Position numbers and translations under genes: made by a program. Under the pieces are notes generated by a model that did not search any database, was not told the origin of the DNA, and saw nothing but the letters and a program-made list of their open reading frames with translations. 64,000 nt of DNA from Streptomyces liliifuscus (GTDB lineage Bacteria; Actinomycetota; Actinomycetes; Streptomycetales; Streptomycetaceae), in contig NZ_CP066831.1 in assembly GCF_016598615.1 (NCBI RefSeq), positions 1,240,001 to 1,304,000 on the forward strand, in the 5' to 3' direction. Of this stretch, positions 1 to 8,372 are shown one piece after another; position 1 is the first letter of the stretch, and every line of letters starts with the position of its first letter.

Positions 1-1322
1 GGGGACCTCACCGGAGGCGGCTGTCCCTCGGTGCGCCAGCCCATCCGGGCCGCGACCCTGGCGAGATGCTTCACGAAGGTCGCGCTGTCGACGTAGCCGG
101 TGTGGCGGGGTGAGGCGACGAACTTCAGGCCTCCGGTGAGGTCCGGCCGGTCGCTGCGGATCATGCCCGCGAAGCGCTCCGCGTTGGGCAGCCCGTGCCG
201 CGTGTCGTGGATGTACCCGGCGATCAACTGAGCCTGGGTGTCGAAGAGTTGGTACGCGCCGGAGTTGGTCTCGATGAAACCGACGCCGAACAGCCCCTGG
301 TGCTCGCGGGAGAACGACGACAGGTACAGGTCGGGGTGCTGTTCGTCGCCGAAGTACTTCTGCGCGACCGGCACCTTGTGCAGATAGCCGGTGGCCATCA
401 GGACGAGGTCGAAGTCGTCGCTCGAGCCGTCGGTGAAGTACACGGTGCTGCCCTCGGCGCGGGCGATCCCCGGTTTGGCGGTGATGTCCCCGTGCTGGAG
501 GTGGTGGATCAGCATCGAGTTGACCGCGGGGTGTGTCTCGAACAGCCTGTGGTCCGGCTTCTGCAGGCCCAGACGCCTCGGGTCGCCGTTGACGACCCGC
601 AGGAGAGCGCCGAAGACCCGCTGTTCCAGCCACATCGGCAGCTTCGGCCCGCCCGCCGCGATGGTGTCCACCGGTCGCCCGAACAGATGCTTGGGGATGA
701 ACCAGTAGCCGCGCCGCATGCTGATCACCGCGTGGTCCGCGCTGCGCGCCGCGTCACAGGCGATGTCGCAGCCGGAGTTGCCCGCGCCCACGACCAGCAC
801 CCGCTTCCCGCGCAGTTCCTCGGCGCTACGGAAGCCGACCGTGTGGCGGAGCTCGCCGGTGAAGTTCCCCGGCAGTTCGGGGAGGTTGGGGTGCCACTGA
901 GCGCCCGTGCACACCACGACCTGGCCGTGGACGCTCTGCCGTCCGTCGGCCCGGGTGACGGTCCAGGTCCCGTCCGCGTTCTTCTCGACGCCCTCGACCC
1001 CGACGCCGAACTCGATCCGGTCCGTCAGCCCGTAGGCGTCGGCGAACGAGCGCAGGTACGACAGGATCTGGCGGTGCGGGGGATAGTCCGCGAAGTGGTC
1101 GGGCATCGGCCAGCCGCCGTATCCCGAGAGCGTCCTGCTGGAGATGAAGTGGGCCGACTCGTACATCGGGCTGCCGGGGTTGTCGATGTCCCAGATGCCG
1201 CCGGGACCGGTGTGCCGCTCCAGGTGCGTGTAGGGCAGGTTCCTCTCTGCCAGGGCCCTCGCGACCGCCAGCCCGGCAGGTCCCGCCCCGATGACACAGG
1301 TGTCGTACTGGGTCTTCTCCAC
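1..1322 (-). CDS. Flavin-containing monooxygenase (3' end outside window)
   Basis: NAD(P)H- and FAD-dependent monooxygenase of the FMO/Baeyer-Villiger superfamily, expected to oxygenate an organic substrate in the cytoplasm. The N-terminal FAD Rossmann motif GAGPAG lies near residues 12-17. An FMO-type fingerprint FTGELRHTVGF is followed by the NADPH site VLVVGAGNSG, and ATGY is present further on. The GTG start is preceded by GGAGG at 7 nt. The 440 codons seen are close to full length, and the stop lies off the window. It is divergent from the SDR pair at 1596, and the shared intergenic space holds an island operator at 1541-1557. Family assignment is firm; the substrate is unknown. Confidence 0.85.
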   Translation of the reverse strand, partial: MEKTQYDTCVIGAGPAGLAVARALAERNLPYTHLERHTGPGGIWDIDNPGSPMYESAHFISSRTLSGYGGWPMPDHFADYPPHRQILSYLRSFADAYGLTDRIEFGVGVEGVEKNADGTWTVTRADGRQSVHGQVVVCTGAQWHPNLPELPGNFTGELRHTVGFRSAEELRGKRVLVVGAGNSGCDIACDAARSADHAVISMRRGYWFIPKHLFGRPVDTIAAGGPKLPMWLEQRVFGALLRVVNGDPRRLGLQKPDHRLFETHPAVNSMLIHHLQHGDITAKPGIARAEGSTVYFTDGSSDDFDLVLMATGYLHKVPVAQKYFGDEQHPDLYLSSFSREHQGLFGVGFIETNSGAYQLFDTQAQLIAGYIHDTRHGLPNAERFAGMIRSDRPDLTGGLKFVASPRHTGYVDSATFVKHLARVAARMGWRTEGQPPPVRS

Positions 1323-1502
1323 GAGCCCGCCTCCTTTCTCCTCGCACTTCGCCGGTGTTGCCGGAAACCTATGCACCGGGCGGCCGACGCGAACTGGTCT
1401 GCGCGGCCACGGAGGGGACCTCGGCGGCCATGGGCATGCCCTCCCGGGGCCCGGCCCCGTCACCGGGCGGCGCCGGGCCGGATGGAAGGCGTGTTCCGAG
1501 CC

Positions 1503-1531
1503 TTGTCGCCCTCGCGCCCCGGACCTAGACT
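1503..1531 (+). promoter_or_regulatory. Predicted promoter of the SDR pair
   Basis: TTGTCG (1503-1508), a 17-bp spacer and TAGACT (1526-1531) match the Streptomyces vegetative promoter pattern. The palindromic operator starts 9 nt after the -10 box, so a bound repressor would cover the transcription start. Confidence 0.5.
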
Positions 1532-1540
1532 CGACATCGA

Positions 1541-1557
1541 ACTGAAGTTGGTTCAGT
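1541..1557. promoter_or_regulatory. Island operator copy 1
   Basis: ACTGAAGTTGGTTCAGT is a dyad with perfect 6-bp arms ACTGAA/TTCAGT around 5 bp. It is one of seven related 17-mers found only in promoters of the 1-27 kb catabolic island. It lies between the monooxygenase and the SDR pair and is probably bound by the TetR regulator encoded at 8373-8999 (inference). Confidence 0.7.
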
Positions 1558-1595
1558 TTCTTGGATCCGACGGCTCACGGACGGGAGTGAACGTC

Positions 1596-2399
1596 ATGGT
1601 GGGTTCTCTCGACGGCAAGACCGCCCTCGTCACCGGGGCGGGCCAGGGCATCGGGCGGGCGATCGCCGTGGAGTTCGCCCGGCAGGGGGCCTCGGCGGTC
1701 ACCGTCGCCGACCGGAACCGCGAAACCGCCGATGAGACGGCGGAGCTGGTGCGCGCGGCGGGCGCGAAGGCCGAGTCGATCGTCTGCGATCTGCGGGTGC
1801 CCGACGACATCGAGGCGATGGTGGCGCGGTCGGCGGAGCGGTTCGACGGGCTCGACGTGCTGGTCAACAACGCCGGGGTGATCGAGACCACGTTCACGTC
1901 CGACCCCGGCCGAAGCGTCGAGACGCTGGCCGAGGAGGTGTGGGACGCGGTCTACGAGGTCAACCTCAAGGCCGTGTGGCTCACCACCAAGTACGCGGCG
2001 CCCTTCCTGCGCGCTTCCCGGCGCGGCCCGGCCATCGTGAACACGGCCTCCGTATCCGGTCTCACCGGCTTCCCCAATGCCCCCGCCTACGGGGTGACGA
2101 AGGCGGGTGTCATCCATCTGACCAAGGTCACCGCCGTCGATCTCGCCCCCGTGCGCTGCAACTGCTTCTGCCCCGGCGTCATCGACACACCGCTCGCGCA
2201 GGACTTCTGCGCGGCGGCCGAGGACCGTGAAGCGATGGAACGGGAGCTGACCGCACCCCAGTTGGTGGACCGGCTCGGACGGCCGGAGGAGGTGGCCCGC
2301 CTCGCCTGCTTCCTGGCGTCCGACGACGCGGCGTTCATCACGGGCTCCTCGTATGTGATCGACGGCGGCGCGCTGGCCTGGCGCGGCGTGAAGAACTGA
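1596..2399 (+). CDS. SDR family NAD(P)-dependent oxidoreductase
   Basis: Classical short-chain dehydrogenase/reductase of 267 residues, interconverting an alcohol and a ketone. It has the cofactor motif TGAGQGIG, the NNAG motif, the catalytic Ser in NTASVSG and the YGVTK active-site Tyr/Lys. The family C-terminus SYVIDGG is intact. The ATG at 1596 is chosen because GGGAG lies 8 nt upstream and the protein then starts just before the Rossmann fold. The reading frame stays open far upstream, but that part is antisense to the monooxygenase. It is followed after 16 nt by a second SDR and is controlled by the operator at 1541. Confidence 0.9.
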   Translation: MVGSLDGKTALVTGAGQGIGRAIAVEFARQGASAVTVADRNRETADETAELVRAAGAKAESIVCDLRVPDDIEAMVARSAERFDGLDVLVNNAGVIETTFTSDPGRSVETLAEEVWDAVYEVNLKAVWLTTKYAAPFLRASRRGPAIVNTASVSGLTGFPNAPAYGVTKAGVIHLTKVTAVDLAPVRCNCFCPGVIDTPLAQDFCAAAEDREAMERELTAPQLVDRLGRPEEVARLACFLASDDAAFITGSSYVIDGGALAWRGVKN

Positions 2400-2415
2400 G
2401 CACGTGGGAGACACG

Positions 2416-3165
2416 ATGGAACCGAGACTGGCCGGGAAGGTGGCGCTGGTGACCGGCGCGACCGGAGGAATCGGCGAAGCGGTCGTACGTCGGCTCACGG
2501 CCGAGGGCGCGGCCGTGGTCGTGACCGATGTCGACGCCGACCGCTGCGCGAAACTCGCCGAGGAGGTCGGGGGCGGTGCCGTGGGCCTGGCCCTGGACGT
2601 GACCGACGAGTCGGCCTGGGAGGCGGTCGTCACCCGCGCGACCGCCGAGCTGGGCGGCTTGTCCGTGCTGGTCAACAACGCCGGCATCGCCGCGATGGGC
2701 ACCGTCGAGACGGAGACCCAGGAGACCTGGGACCAGGTCATCGGCGTGACACAGACCGGCGTCTGGCTCGGTATGAAGCACGGCGGCCCGGCCATCGAGC
2801 GCTCCGGCGGCGGCTCGATCGTCAACGTCGCGTCGATCTTCGGCACGGTCGGCGGCTTCGGCGCCCAGTTCTCGTATCACGCGGCCAAAGGGGCCGTCCG
2901 CCTGATGACGAAGAACGCCGCGCTGCACTGGGCGAAGCGCGGTGTACGGGTCAACTCCCTGCACCCCGGCTTCATCGAGACACCCCGCTCCCGTGAACTG
3001 TGGCGCGGCACACCGCGGTTGGCCGCCATGCTCGACGGCACCCCGCTCGGCCGCCTCGGCACACCCGAGGAGGTCGCGGCCACCGTCGCGTTCCTCGCCT
3101 CCGACGACGCGAGCTTCATGACCGGCTCGGAGCTGTACGTCGACGGGGGCTGGACGGCGCGATGA
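2416..3165 (+). CDS. SDR family oxidoreductase
   Basis: Second classical SDR of 249 residues. Motifs are TGATGGIG (cofactor), NNAGIAA, the Ser in NVASIFG and YHAAKGAV with the catalytic Tyr/Lys. ATG 2416 has GGGAG 5 nt upstream and sits 16 nt after the stop of the previous SDR, so the two are probably co-transcribed. Substrate unknown. Two SDRs in one operon suggest sequential oxidations, or oxidation and epimerisation, of hydroxyl groups in the island's substrate (inference). Confidence 0.9.
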   Translation: MEPRLAGKVALVTGATGGIGEAVVRRLTAEGAAVVVTDVDADRCAKLAEEVGGGAVGLALDVTDESAWEAVVTRATAELGGLSVLVNNAGIAAMGTVETETQETWDQVIGVTQTGVWLGMKHGGPAIERSGGGSIVNVASIFGTVGGFGAQFSYHAAKGAVRLMTKNAALHWAKRGVRVNSLHPGFIETPRSRELWRGTPRLAAMLDGTPLGRLGTPEEVAATVAFLASDDASFMTGSELYVDGGWTAR

Positions 3166-3211
3166 GCGGGACCGGGACCTGACCGGACGGTCCCGTCACA
3201 CGGGGTACTGG

Positions 3212-3255
3212 CCGTGCGACCCGCCCCGCCGCAGTGGGCGCGGTGGGTCGCACGG
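3212..3255. terminator. Bidirectional hairpin terminator
   Basis: An 11-bp perfect stem, CCGTGCGACCC (3212-3222) with GGGTCGCACGG (3245-3255), lies between the convergent SDR operon and the small secreted-protein genes. A weaker stem precedes it at 3173-3195. There is no U-tract, as is usual in this group. Confidence 0.6.
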
Positions 3256-3261
3256 TCCTGC

Positions 3262-3765
3262 TCAGCACTGCGGGATCTGGGACTTCCAGGTGCCCGGGCC
3301 GCCCGTGTCCAGGTACCAGTCGTTGACATAGCCGTCGCCGATTCCGTTGTCGACCCGCATCCAGTAGCGGTAGCCGTTGCCGTCCGCGTCCGGGTCGCCG
3401 GTGGTCCAGCAGATGAGGCCGAGCTGGTCCCCGTTGTGGTACTGCCCGAAGACGGGGGACTTCGCGGCCCCGTAGCTCGGGCCGGTGCGTACGGCCAGGT
3501 GGGAGCCCGCGTCGATGCCGGTGACGTACGCGCAGTTGGTCCGGTCGCCCGAGATGCTGCACTGGTGGATGGCGGCGCCCGCCGGGCCGGCTCCGCCGAC
3601 CACGGCCGAGGCCGCGGCGGTCAGCACGGCGCCGGTGGCGGCGAGCGCACGCAGACGCCGCTTGGACCGCGTCCGCAGGTTCGACGAATGCGGCAGGTCC
3701 AAGTTGTGCGGCTGGTCCGAGGTGTGGGGCTGGTCCGACCGGCGCGGCTGGTTCGACTGCTTCAT
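3262..3765 (-). CDS. Small secreted SH3-like protein
   Basis: 167-residue exported protein. It has a basic N-terminal segment rich in Asn, Gln, Ser and Pro, a hydrophobic signal stretch (ALAATGAVLTAAASAVVGGA) and an Ala-x-Ala-type cleavage region, then a mature domain of about 100 residues. The mature part has paired Cys and a WTTGDPDADGNGYRYW block seen in Streptomyces SH3-like wall-associated proteins. ATG 3765 follows GGAAGG; an ATG at 3780 is an alternative. It is a tandem paralogue of the gene at 3794-4213, 28 bp away. The role is unknown; a cell-wall or peptide-binding function is only a guess. Confidence 0.75.
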   Translation of the reverse strand: MKQSNQPRRSDQPHTSDQPHNLDLPHSSNLRTRSKRRLRALAATGAVLTAAASAVVGGAGPAGAAIHQCSISGDRTNCAYVTGIDAGSHLAVRTGPSYGAAKSPVFGQYHNGDQLGLICWTTGDPDADGNGYRYWMRVDNGIGDGYVNDWYLDTGGPGTWKSQIPQC

Positions 3766-3793
3766 GAGGGGTCCTTCCATGGGGTCGGCGGGG

Positions 3794-4213
3794 TCAGCAC
3801 TGGTGGATCAGCGGCTTCCATGTGCCGGGGCCGCCGGTGTCGAGATACCAGTCGTTGACGTAGCCGCTGGAGCTCCCCGTGGAGACCTTCATCCAGTAGC
3901 GGTAGCCGTGGCCGTCCGCGTCCGGGTCGCCGGTGGTCCAGCAGTTGACCTCCAGCCACTGCCCGTTGCCCCAACGGGCCACCGGCGTCGAGCCGTAGTT
4001 CGGTGCCATGCGCATCACCAGGGCCGAGCCCGGGTCGATACCGGTCACCTGGGCGCAGCGGGCCGGGTCGCCCGGGCCTGCGCCGGGGCACGGACGTGGC
4101 GCCGCCTGGGCGGGTGTGGCCGCGAGCAGCCCGGCCCCGGCGAGCAGGACGGTGGCCGCCCCCGCGACGGCCGCCGAGCCCGTTCGGGACCTGAGTAGCC
4201 GTGACGTCAGCAT
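3794..4213 (-). CDS. Small secreted SH3-like protein, paralogue
   Basis: 139-residue exported protein with a clear signal peptide (hydrophobic run followed by TPAQAAP). The mature domain is closely related to the downstream gene: both contain CWTTGDPDADG-GYRYWM and GYVNDWYLDTGGPGTWK. ATG 4213 is chosen because GGAGGAACCG precedes it. Both proteins end in a Cys (HQC, PQC), and conserved Cys pairs suggest disulfides in the extracellular fold. It is likely one transcript with the downstream paralogue. Function not known. Confidence 0.75.
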   Translation of the reverse strand: MLTSRLLRSRTGSAAVAGAATVLLAGAGLLAATPAQAAPRPCPGAGPGDPARCAQVTGIDPGSALVMRMAPNYGSTPVARWGNGQWLEVNCWTTGDPDADGHGYRYWMKVSTGSSSGYVNDWYLDTGGPGTWKPLIHQC

Positions 4214-4321
4214 CGGTTCCTCCGTTCGATGGTCATGGTCGACGACCTTGGCATCCAACGGGGACGGGCACATCCTGTGATGTCTCAGGGTGCTGGTGCG
4301 GCCTGTTCGGCGAAGGGCCCG

Positions 4322-5380
4322 CTAGGCAGGGGCGGGGACGACGGCGTACAGGTCGACGTCGCCCTCCTGCGAGCGGTGCGCACGCCCTTCGGCCACCAGG
4401 ACGTCCAGATGTGCCGCGGTCTCGTTGACGGCGAGCATCTGGTTGAACGGGCTGAGGTCGGCGAAGGCCACCTTGCGCCGGGTCCAGCCCAACTCCCCCG
4501 CCACGGCATGGGCGTTGAGCCTGCGGTCGCCGAGAACGGTGAGCGCCTCGGTGAGCCGGTCGTCGTGATGGGCCAGCAGTTCGCCGACGCGTGCGTGGAC
4601 GCTGTCGCCGACCGGGCCGTGCGCGGGCAGCAGCCGCGCGTCGGAGAGTGTGGTCATCAGCCGCAGCGAGGCGAGGTAGTCGCCCAACGGCAGTGTGCCG
4701 CCGCCGAGTTCGAAGCCGATGGAGGGGGTGATGTGCGGCAGGACGTGGTCACCGGAGAACAGCAGGCCCCGGGCCCGGTCGAGGTAGACGACGTGGCCGC
4801 GGGTGTGGCCGGGGGTGGGGATGACCGTCAACCCGGCGTCCCCGAAGCGGAGTTCCTCGCTCTCCAGCCAGCGGTCCGGTGCCTCCCACACGCTCGGGTC
4901 GAAACCGCCGTGGTCCATTGCGGCGATGCGCTCGGCGAGTTCATGGGCGCCGGCCCGGCGCAGTGTCCGAAGCGAGCCGACCGGCTGGTCCGTACGCAGT
5001 TCCCCGAGCAGTTCCAGGCCGCGGCGCTCGCCGGAGCCGAGGTAGACCCGGGAGCCGAGCAGTCTGCGCAGTTCGACGGCCTGGGTGTAGTGGTCGCGGT
5101 GGATGTGGGTGACCAGGACGTGGCTGATCGCGCCGAGGTCGTGGCCGAGCCCGCCCAGCGCGTCCTCAAGTGCCTTGCGGGACTGAGGGATCGACCATCC
5201 CCCGTCGATCAGGACCACCCCTTCCGTCAGCCCTTCGAGAGCGTAGACGTTGACGGCCCGCAGCCCGTCGTCCGGCAGCGGGAGCGGGATGCGGTGGACG
5301 CCGGGACGTACGGTCTCGGCTCCTGCTTCCGCCCAACTGCCGCGGTCGAAGCGGGTGACAGGGGTCGTGGGGGTGGTCAT
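4322..5380 (-). CDS. MBL-fold metallo-hydrolase
   Basis: 352-residue metallo-beta-lactamase-fold hydrolase. The dinuclear metal motif HIHRDH is present, with later ligands in GHTRGH, FSGDH and PAHG. The C-terminal ~80 residues look like the winged-helix tail of LACTB2-type proteins. Its ATG overlaps the CoA-ligase stop (ATGA), so translation is coupled. Proteins of this type beside CoA ligases may act as thioesterases or lactone hydrolases, but the sequence does not decide which. It is the last gene of the leftward operon that starts at 8241. Confidence 0.85.
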   Translation of the reverse strand: MTTPTTPVTRFDRGSWAEAGAETVRPGVHRIPLPLPDDGLRAVNVYALEGLTEGVVLIDGGWSIPQSRKALEDALGGLGHDLGAISHVLVTHIHRDHYTQAVELRRLLGSRVYLGSGERRGLELLGELRTDQPVGSLRTLRRAGAHELAERIAAMDHGGFDPSVWEAPDRWLESEELRFGDAGLTVIPTPGHTRGHVVYLDRARGLLFSGDHVLPHITPSIGFELGGGTLPLGDYLASLRLMTTLSDARLLPAHGPVGDSVHARVGELLAHHDDRLTEALTVLGDRRLNAHAVAGELGWTRRKVAFADLSPFNQMLAVNETAAHLDVLVAEGRAHRSQEGDVDLYAVVPAPA

Positions 5381-6975
5381 GCATCTCCTTGACGAGGCGG
5401 TTCCTGCTCCGACTCCGGCGCCGGCGTCTGTTCCGGCGACGGCTTGGGCGTCGGCTCCGGCTCCGGCTCCGGCTCCGCTGAGAGCCGTGCGTGCAGTTCG
5501 CGGGCGAGTTCGCGGGCTCCCGACCGGTCGAGCTTGCCGACGGTGGTCTGCGGCAACTCGCCCACGGTGAAGGAGAATTCGGGCCACTTGGCCTTGGACA
5601 GGCCGGTGCGGGCGAGGTGCGCGGTGATCTCGTCGAGGCCGAGGGCGTCGCCGCTGTCCACGGGCACGACGAGGACGGCTGCGCGTTCGCCGAGCAGCGG
5701 GTCCGGTACGGGGGTCACGCAGACGTGGGCCACCGACGGGTGCCCTGCGACGGCGCGCTCGATCTCGGTGATGTCGAGGTTGCGGCCGCCGCGGATGATG
5801 ACGTCCTTCTCGCGGCCCATGATGGTGACCGTGCCGTCGTCGCCGGTCATGAGCAGGTCCCCGGTGGGGAAGAAGCCGTCCGGGGTGAGGGCGGGCGGTT
5901 CGACCTTGCCGTCGCGGGCGTAGCCGAGGAAGAGGGAGGGCCCGCGGACCTCGGCCCGGCCCGTCCGGCCGGGCCCCAGGACCGTTCCGTCGGGGGTGAC
6001 GGCTCGGAGTTCGGTGCCGGGGAAGGGCCGGCCGTCGCGGTCCAGGCGGAGTTCCTCGGGGTCCTCGGGCCGCGGCGAGGTGTGGCCGAGGCACTCGGAC
6101 ATGCCGAACACCCGCAGGATCCTCGTACCGAGAGAGCGTTCGGCGCGGGCGAGTGCGCCGCGGTCCATGGGACCTCCGCCGACGGTGATCGACCGAACGC
6201 CTTCGAGGACACGCGATCCGGCCGCCGCCGAGCCCATCTGGAGGGCCATGGTCGGCACGCACATGGTCCACCTGACGTCGTGGGCCGCCATCCGCGCCAG
6301 TGCCTCCTCACGGTCCCATCGTCCGCTGAGGACGAGCGGTCCGCCGAGCATGAGCGCCATACAGACGCCGAAGCAGTACGCGGCCGTGGAGGAGAGGGGA
6401 ACGACGGCGGCCACGGCGTCACCGTCGCACAACCCGTTGATGTCGGCGGTACTGGAGCAGGCGTACCGCAGTGCGCTCTCGGACTGGACGACACCCTTGG
6501 GTCGTCCGGTCGAGCCGGAGGTGAGGCCGATGAGGGCGCCGCCGGACCAGCGGGAGACATCGCGCGGGCCGCGGCCGGCGAGAACCGTCCAGCCGTCCAG
6601 GGCCTCGTCCTGCCGCGCGCCCGGCATGCCGTCCCGGCCGTGCCACTCCTGGAGGGCGGCCGGTTCGGCGATCACGACGTCGGGGCGGATGTCCTCCAGG
6701 GCGGCGGCGAACTCCGCCCGGGTCGTATGCCGGTTGACCAGGGCCAGGACGCCGCCGGTCATTCCCACGGCGAGGGTCGCCGCCACGGTGCGCCAGGTGT
6801 TGTCGGCCTGGAGGAGGACCGTGCCGCCGGGTGTGCCGTCAGGTGTCATGGTGTCGGCCAGGTCGGCCGCGCGCGCCAGGAGTTCGCGCGCGGTGTGCGG
6901 CCCGGTGTCGTCGACGACGGCCGTGAAGTCGGCCTCCTCGGCCCGCTCCTGGAAAGCTCGTACTGTCTGTCGCAT
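5377..6975 (-). CDS. AMP-dependent acyl-CoA synthetase/ligase
   Basis: 532-residue ANL-superfamily enzyme that would activate the imported acid as acyl-AMP and then acyl-CoA. It has the P-loop LTSGSTGRPKGVV, the TGDL motif and the hinge GREKDVIIRGGRN. The C-terminal catalytic Lys is in TTVGKLDR. After the fold ends there is an unusual tail of about 35 residues rich in Glu, Pro and Thr, encoded by a short tandem repeat. ATG 6975 has GAGGAAG upstream. This is the likely entry step of the island's CoA-dependent pathway, analogous in position to LvaE of levulinate catabolism (inference). Confidence 0.88.
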   Translation of the reverse strand: MRQTVRAFQERAEEADFTAVVDDTGPHTARELLARAADLADTMTPDGTPGGTVLLQADNTWRTVAATLAVGMTGGVLALVNRHTTRAEFAAALEDIRPDVVIAEPAALQEWHGRDGMPGARQDEALDGWTVLAGRGPRDVSRWSGGALIGLTSGSTGRPKGVVQSESALRYACSSTADINGLCDGDAVAAVVPLSSTAAYCFGVCMALMLGGPLVLSGRWDREEALARMAAHDVRWTMCVPTMALQMGSAAAGSRVLEGVRSITVGGGPMDRGALARAERSLGTRILRVFGMSECLGHTSPRPEDPEELRLDRDGRPFPGTELRAVTPDGTVLGPGRTGRAEVRGPSLFLGYARDGKVEPPALTPDGFFPTGDLLMTGDDGTVTIMGREKDVIIRGGRNLDITEIERAVAGHPSVAHVCVTPVPDPLLGERAAVLVVPVDSGDALGLDEITAHLARTGLSKAKWPEFSFTVGELPQTTVGKLDRSGARELARELHARLSAEPEPEPEPTPKPSPEQTPAPESEQEPPRQGDA

Positions 6976-7080
6976 CCGCTTCCTCGCCTCGTCGCGCGAA
7001 AGGTGGTGATGTCCGTTCCCGCCGGCCGACCCGCCCGCCGACGCACTCGCCGCGCTCGGCCGAATCGGCCAACTCGACCC

Positions 7081-7104
7081 GCTCAGCCGCTCAGCCGCTC
7101 AGCC
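7081..7104. repeat. 8-bp tandem repeat, three copies
   Basis: GCTCAGCC is repeated three times, running over the stop codon of the EthD-like gene. It may be a slippage product that shifts the 3' end. Confidence 0.5.
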
Positions 7105-7419
7105 CGCGAGCATGTCCTTCTCGCCGCCCATGACCGCGATCCGGCGGCCCTTCATGTCGCCGACCTGGGCCACGGCCGCCGCCCATTCGGGGCTGTCGAG
7201 GGCCTTGCGCAGGTCCTCCGCGGTGTCGAAGCCCAGCACGGAGACGCCGTCCCAGCCTTCGGAGCGCGGTTCGAGTGCCGTCTCGATCTCGGTGTGCCGC
7301 CAGGACCTGAGTCCGGGCAGGGTGCGGGTCAGTTCGGCGTGGTCGCCGCGCCACCAGTCGATGAACCGCTCATGGGTCCAGTCGGACGGCCGGGCGGCCA
7401 TCAGCACGAGGTTGTACAT
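7099..7419 (-). CDS. EthD-like dimeric alpha-beta barrel protein
   Basis: 106-residue protein with features of the EthD/dimeric alpha-beta barrel fold: an early MYNLVLMAARPSDWTHERFIDWWRxxH pattern and a late block with the VGDMKG segment. Members often accompany monooxygenases or degradative enzymes and may bind hydrophobic ligands. ATG 7419 follows GAGGAGCGACG. It lies between the SnoaL-like genes and the CoA ligase in the same operon. Catalytic role unknown. Confidence 0.7.
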   Translation of the reverse strand: MYNLVLMAARPSDWTHERFIDWWRGDHAELTRTLPGLRSWRHTEIETALEPRSEGWDGVSVLGFDTAEDLRKALDSPEWAAAVAQVGDMKGRRIAVMGGEKDMLAG

Positions 7420-7474
7420 CGTCGCTCCTCACACTTCTGAAGCTTGTCGGGCTTCTCAGGCTCGCCGGAACTCC

Positions 7475-7894
7475 TCAGCTGAACAGCACGGAGGGCGAGC
7501 GGCCGATGAGCAGCCGCCGCACCCGGCCCGTGTCGGTCAGGCGCGCGGAGGCCACGAAGGTCGCCTCCGGTTCGCCGTGCCGCCGTACCTCGCCGAGGAA
7601 CAGCTCGTCCCGGCCGACGGTGCTCGCGGAGAGCAGGTGGTGGGTGCGGACGCCCACCTCGCGCTGGGCGAGATAGCCCTCCATCTCGGCCCGGCCGCCG
7701 TGGAAGTCGGTCGCGCCGTCGCCGCCGGTGGAGAACAGGATGGAGAACGAGAAGTCGTCGCTGATCAGGTCGAGGATCCGGTCGGCGTCCTCGCTGTCCA
7801 GGATCGCGAACCAGGTCGTCAGGAAGGAGGCGCCGGGCTGCGAGGCGGCAGGCTGGGAAGCAGCGGACCGGGAAGCGCGGGACTGTGTGGTCAT
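7475..7894 (-). CDS. SnoaL-like (NTF2-fold) protein
   Basis: 139-residue NTF2-fold protein. Residues about 1-22 are a low-complexity Ser/Ala/Gln/Pro leader, followed by a cone-shaped domain starting FLTTWFAILDSEDADRILDL. NTF2-fold proteins serve as isomerases, hydratases, cyclases or binding proteins; no catalytic set is recognisable here. Its ATG overlaps the stop of the upstream SnoaL-like gene (ATGA), so the two are coupled and may form a heterodimer (inference). Confidence 0.7.
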   Translation of the reverse strand: MTTQSRASRSAASQPAASQPGASFLTTWFAILDSEDADRILDLISDDFSFSILFSTGGDGATDFHGGRAEMEGYLAQREVGVRTHHLLSASTVGRDELFLGEVRRHGEPEATFVASARLTDTGRVRRLLIGRSPSVLFS

Positions 7895-8241
7895 GGCCGG
7901 TCCACCAGGTCGAAGTCGGTGGTGAAGAAGGACTGGTAGCGCGACATCAGCCCGGCGGGCGAGATCTGCGCGGCGGAGAGGAAGGCGCCGGTGGTCGCGC
8001 CCTTCTCGATCACGAAGCCGTACACCGTCTCGACGTCGCCGTCGACCGCGTGCCGCACGATCTCGTGAGTACGCTCCACCGCGGCGCGTCCGGCGATGTA
8101 GCCGGCGAAGTCCTCGCGGGACTCCCCGGCCCGCTGTCCTCCGGGAAGCGCGATGAGGAAGCGGAAGTCCGGCTCCAGGAGTTCCAGGGCCTTGTCGGGA
8201 TCCTGGCCGTCCATGGCGGCCATGTATGCGCGAAGCACCAT
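7891..8241 (-). CDS. SnoaL-like (NTF2-fold) protein
   Basis: 116-residue NTF2-fold protein (YMAAMDGQDPDKALELLEPDF then ISPAGLMSRYQSFFT). ATG 8241 is preceded by GAGGAG. It is the first gene of the leftward operon SnoaL-SnoaL-EthD-ligase-MBL, driven from the promoter at 8313-8342 with the operator at 8293-8309. Paired NTF2-fold proteins occur in steroid-type degradation as hydratase or isomerase components, but this role is not proven here. Confidence 0.7.
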   Translation of the reverse strand: MVLRAYMAAMDGQDPDKALELLEPDFRFLIALPGGQRAGESREDFAGYIAGRAAVERTHEIVRHAVDGDVETVYGFVIEKGATTGAFLSAAQISPAGLMSRYQSFFTTDFDLVDRP

Positions 8242-8292
8242 GCTGATCGTTCTCCTCGGCGTTCCTGTCAGCGTTCTTGTGTTCTAAAACAA

Positions 8293-8309
8293 CCTGAGTT
8301 CACTTCAGT
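8293..8309. promoter_or_regulatory. Island operator copy 2
   Basis: On the minus strand it reads ACTGAAGTGAACTCAGG, keeping the invariant GAA..T....TCA core. It starts 3 nt downstream of the predicted -10 box of the SnoaL-ligase operon. Confidence 0.7.
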
Positions 8310-8312
8310 TTG

Positions 8313-8342
8313 AATGTAAGGCGGGTGTCCCGCCCCCGGCAA
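8313..8342 (-). promoter_or_regulatory. Predicted promoter of the SnoaL-ligase operon
   Basis: On the minus strand: TTGCCG (8342-8337), an 18-bp spacer and TACATT (8318-8313), then 3 nt, then operator copy 2. The layout matches the promoter at 17230-17258. Confidence 0.55.
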
Positions 8343-8372
8343 GAGGCGGGACGTGGCCGACGGCCGGGACCG

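Noticed and set aside
195..1595. N-terminal extension fusing a 467-residue segment to the first SDR
   Set aside because: The segment is antisense to the flavin monooxygenase and crosses the promoter and operator. The SDR has its own ribosome binding site at 1584-1587.
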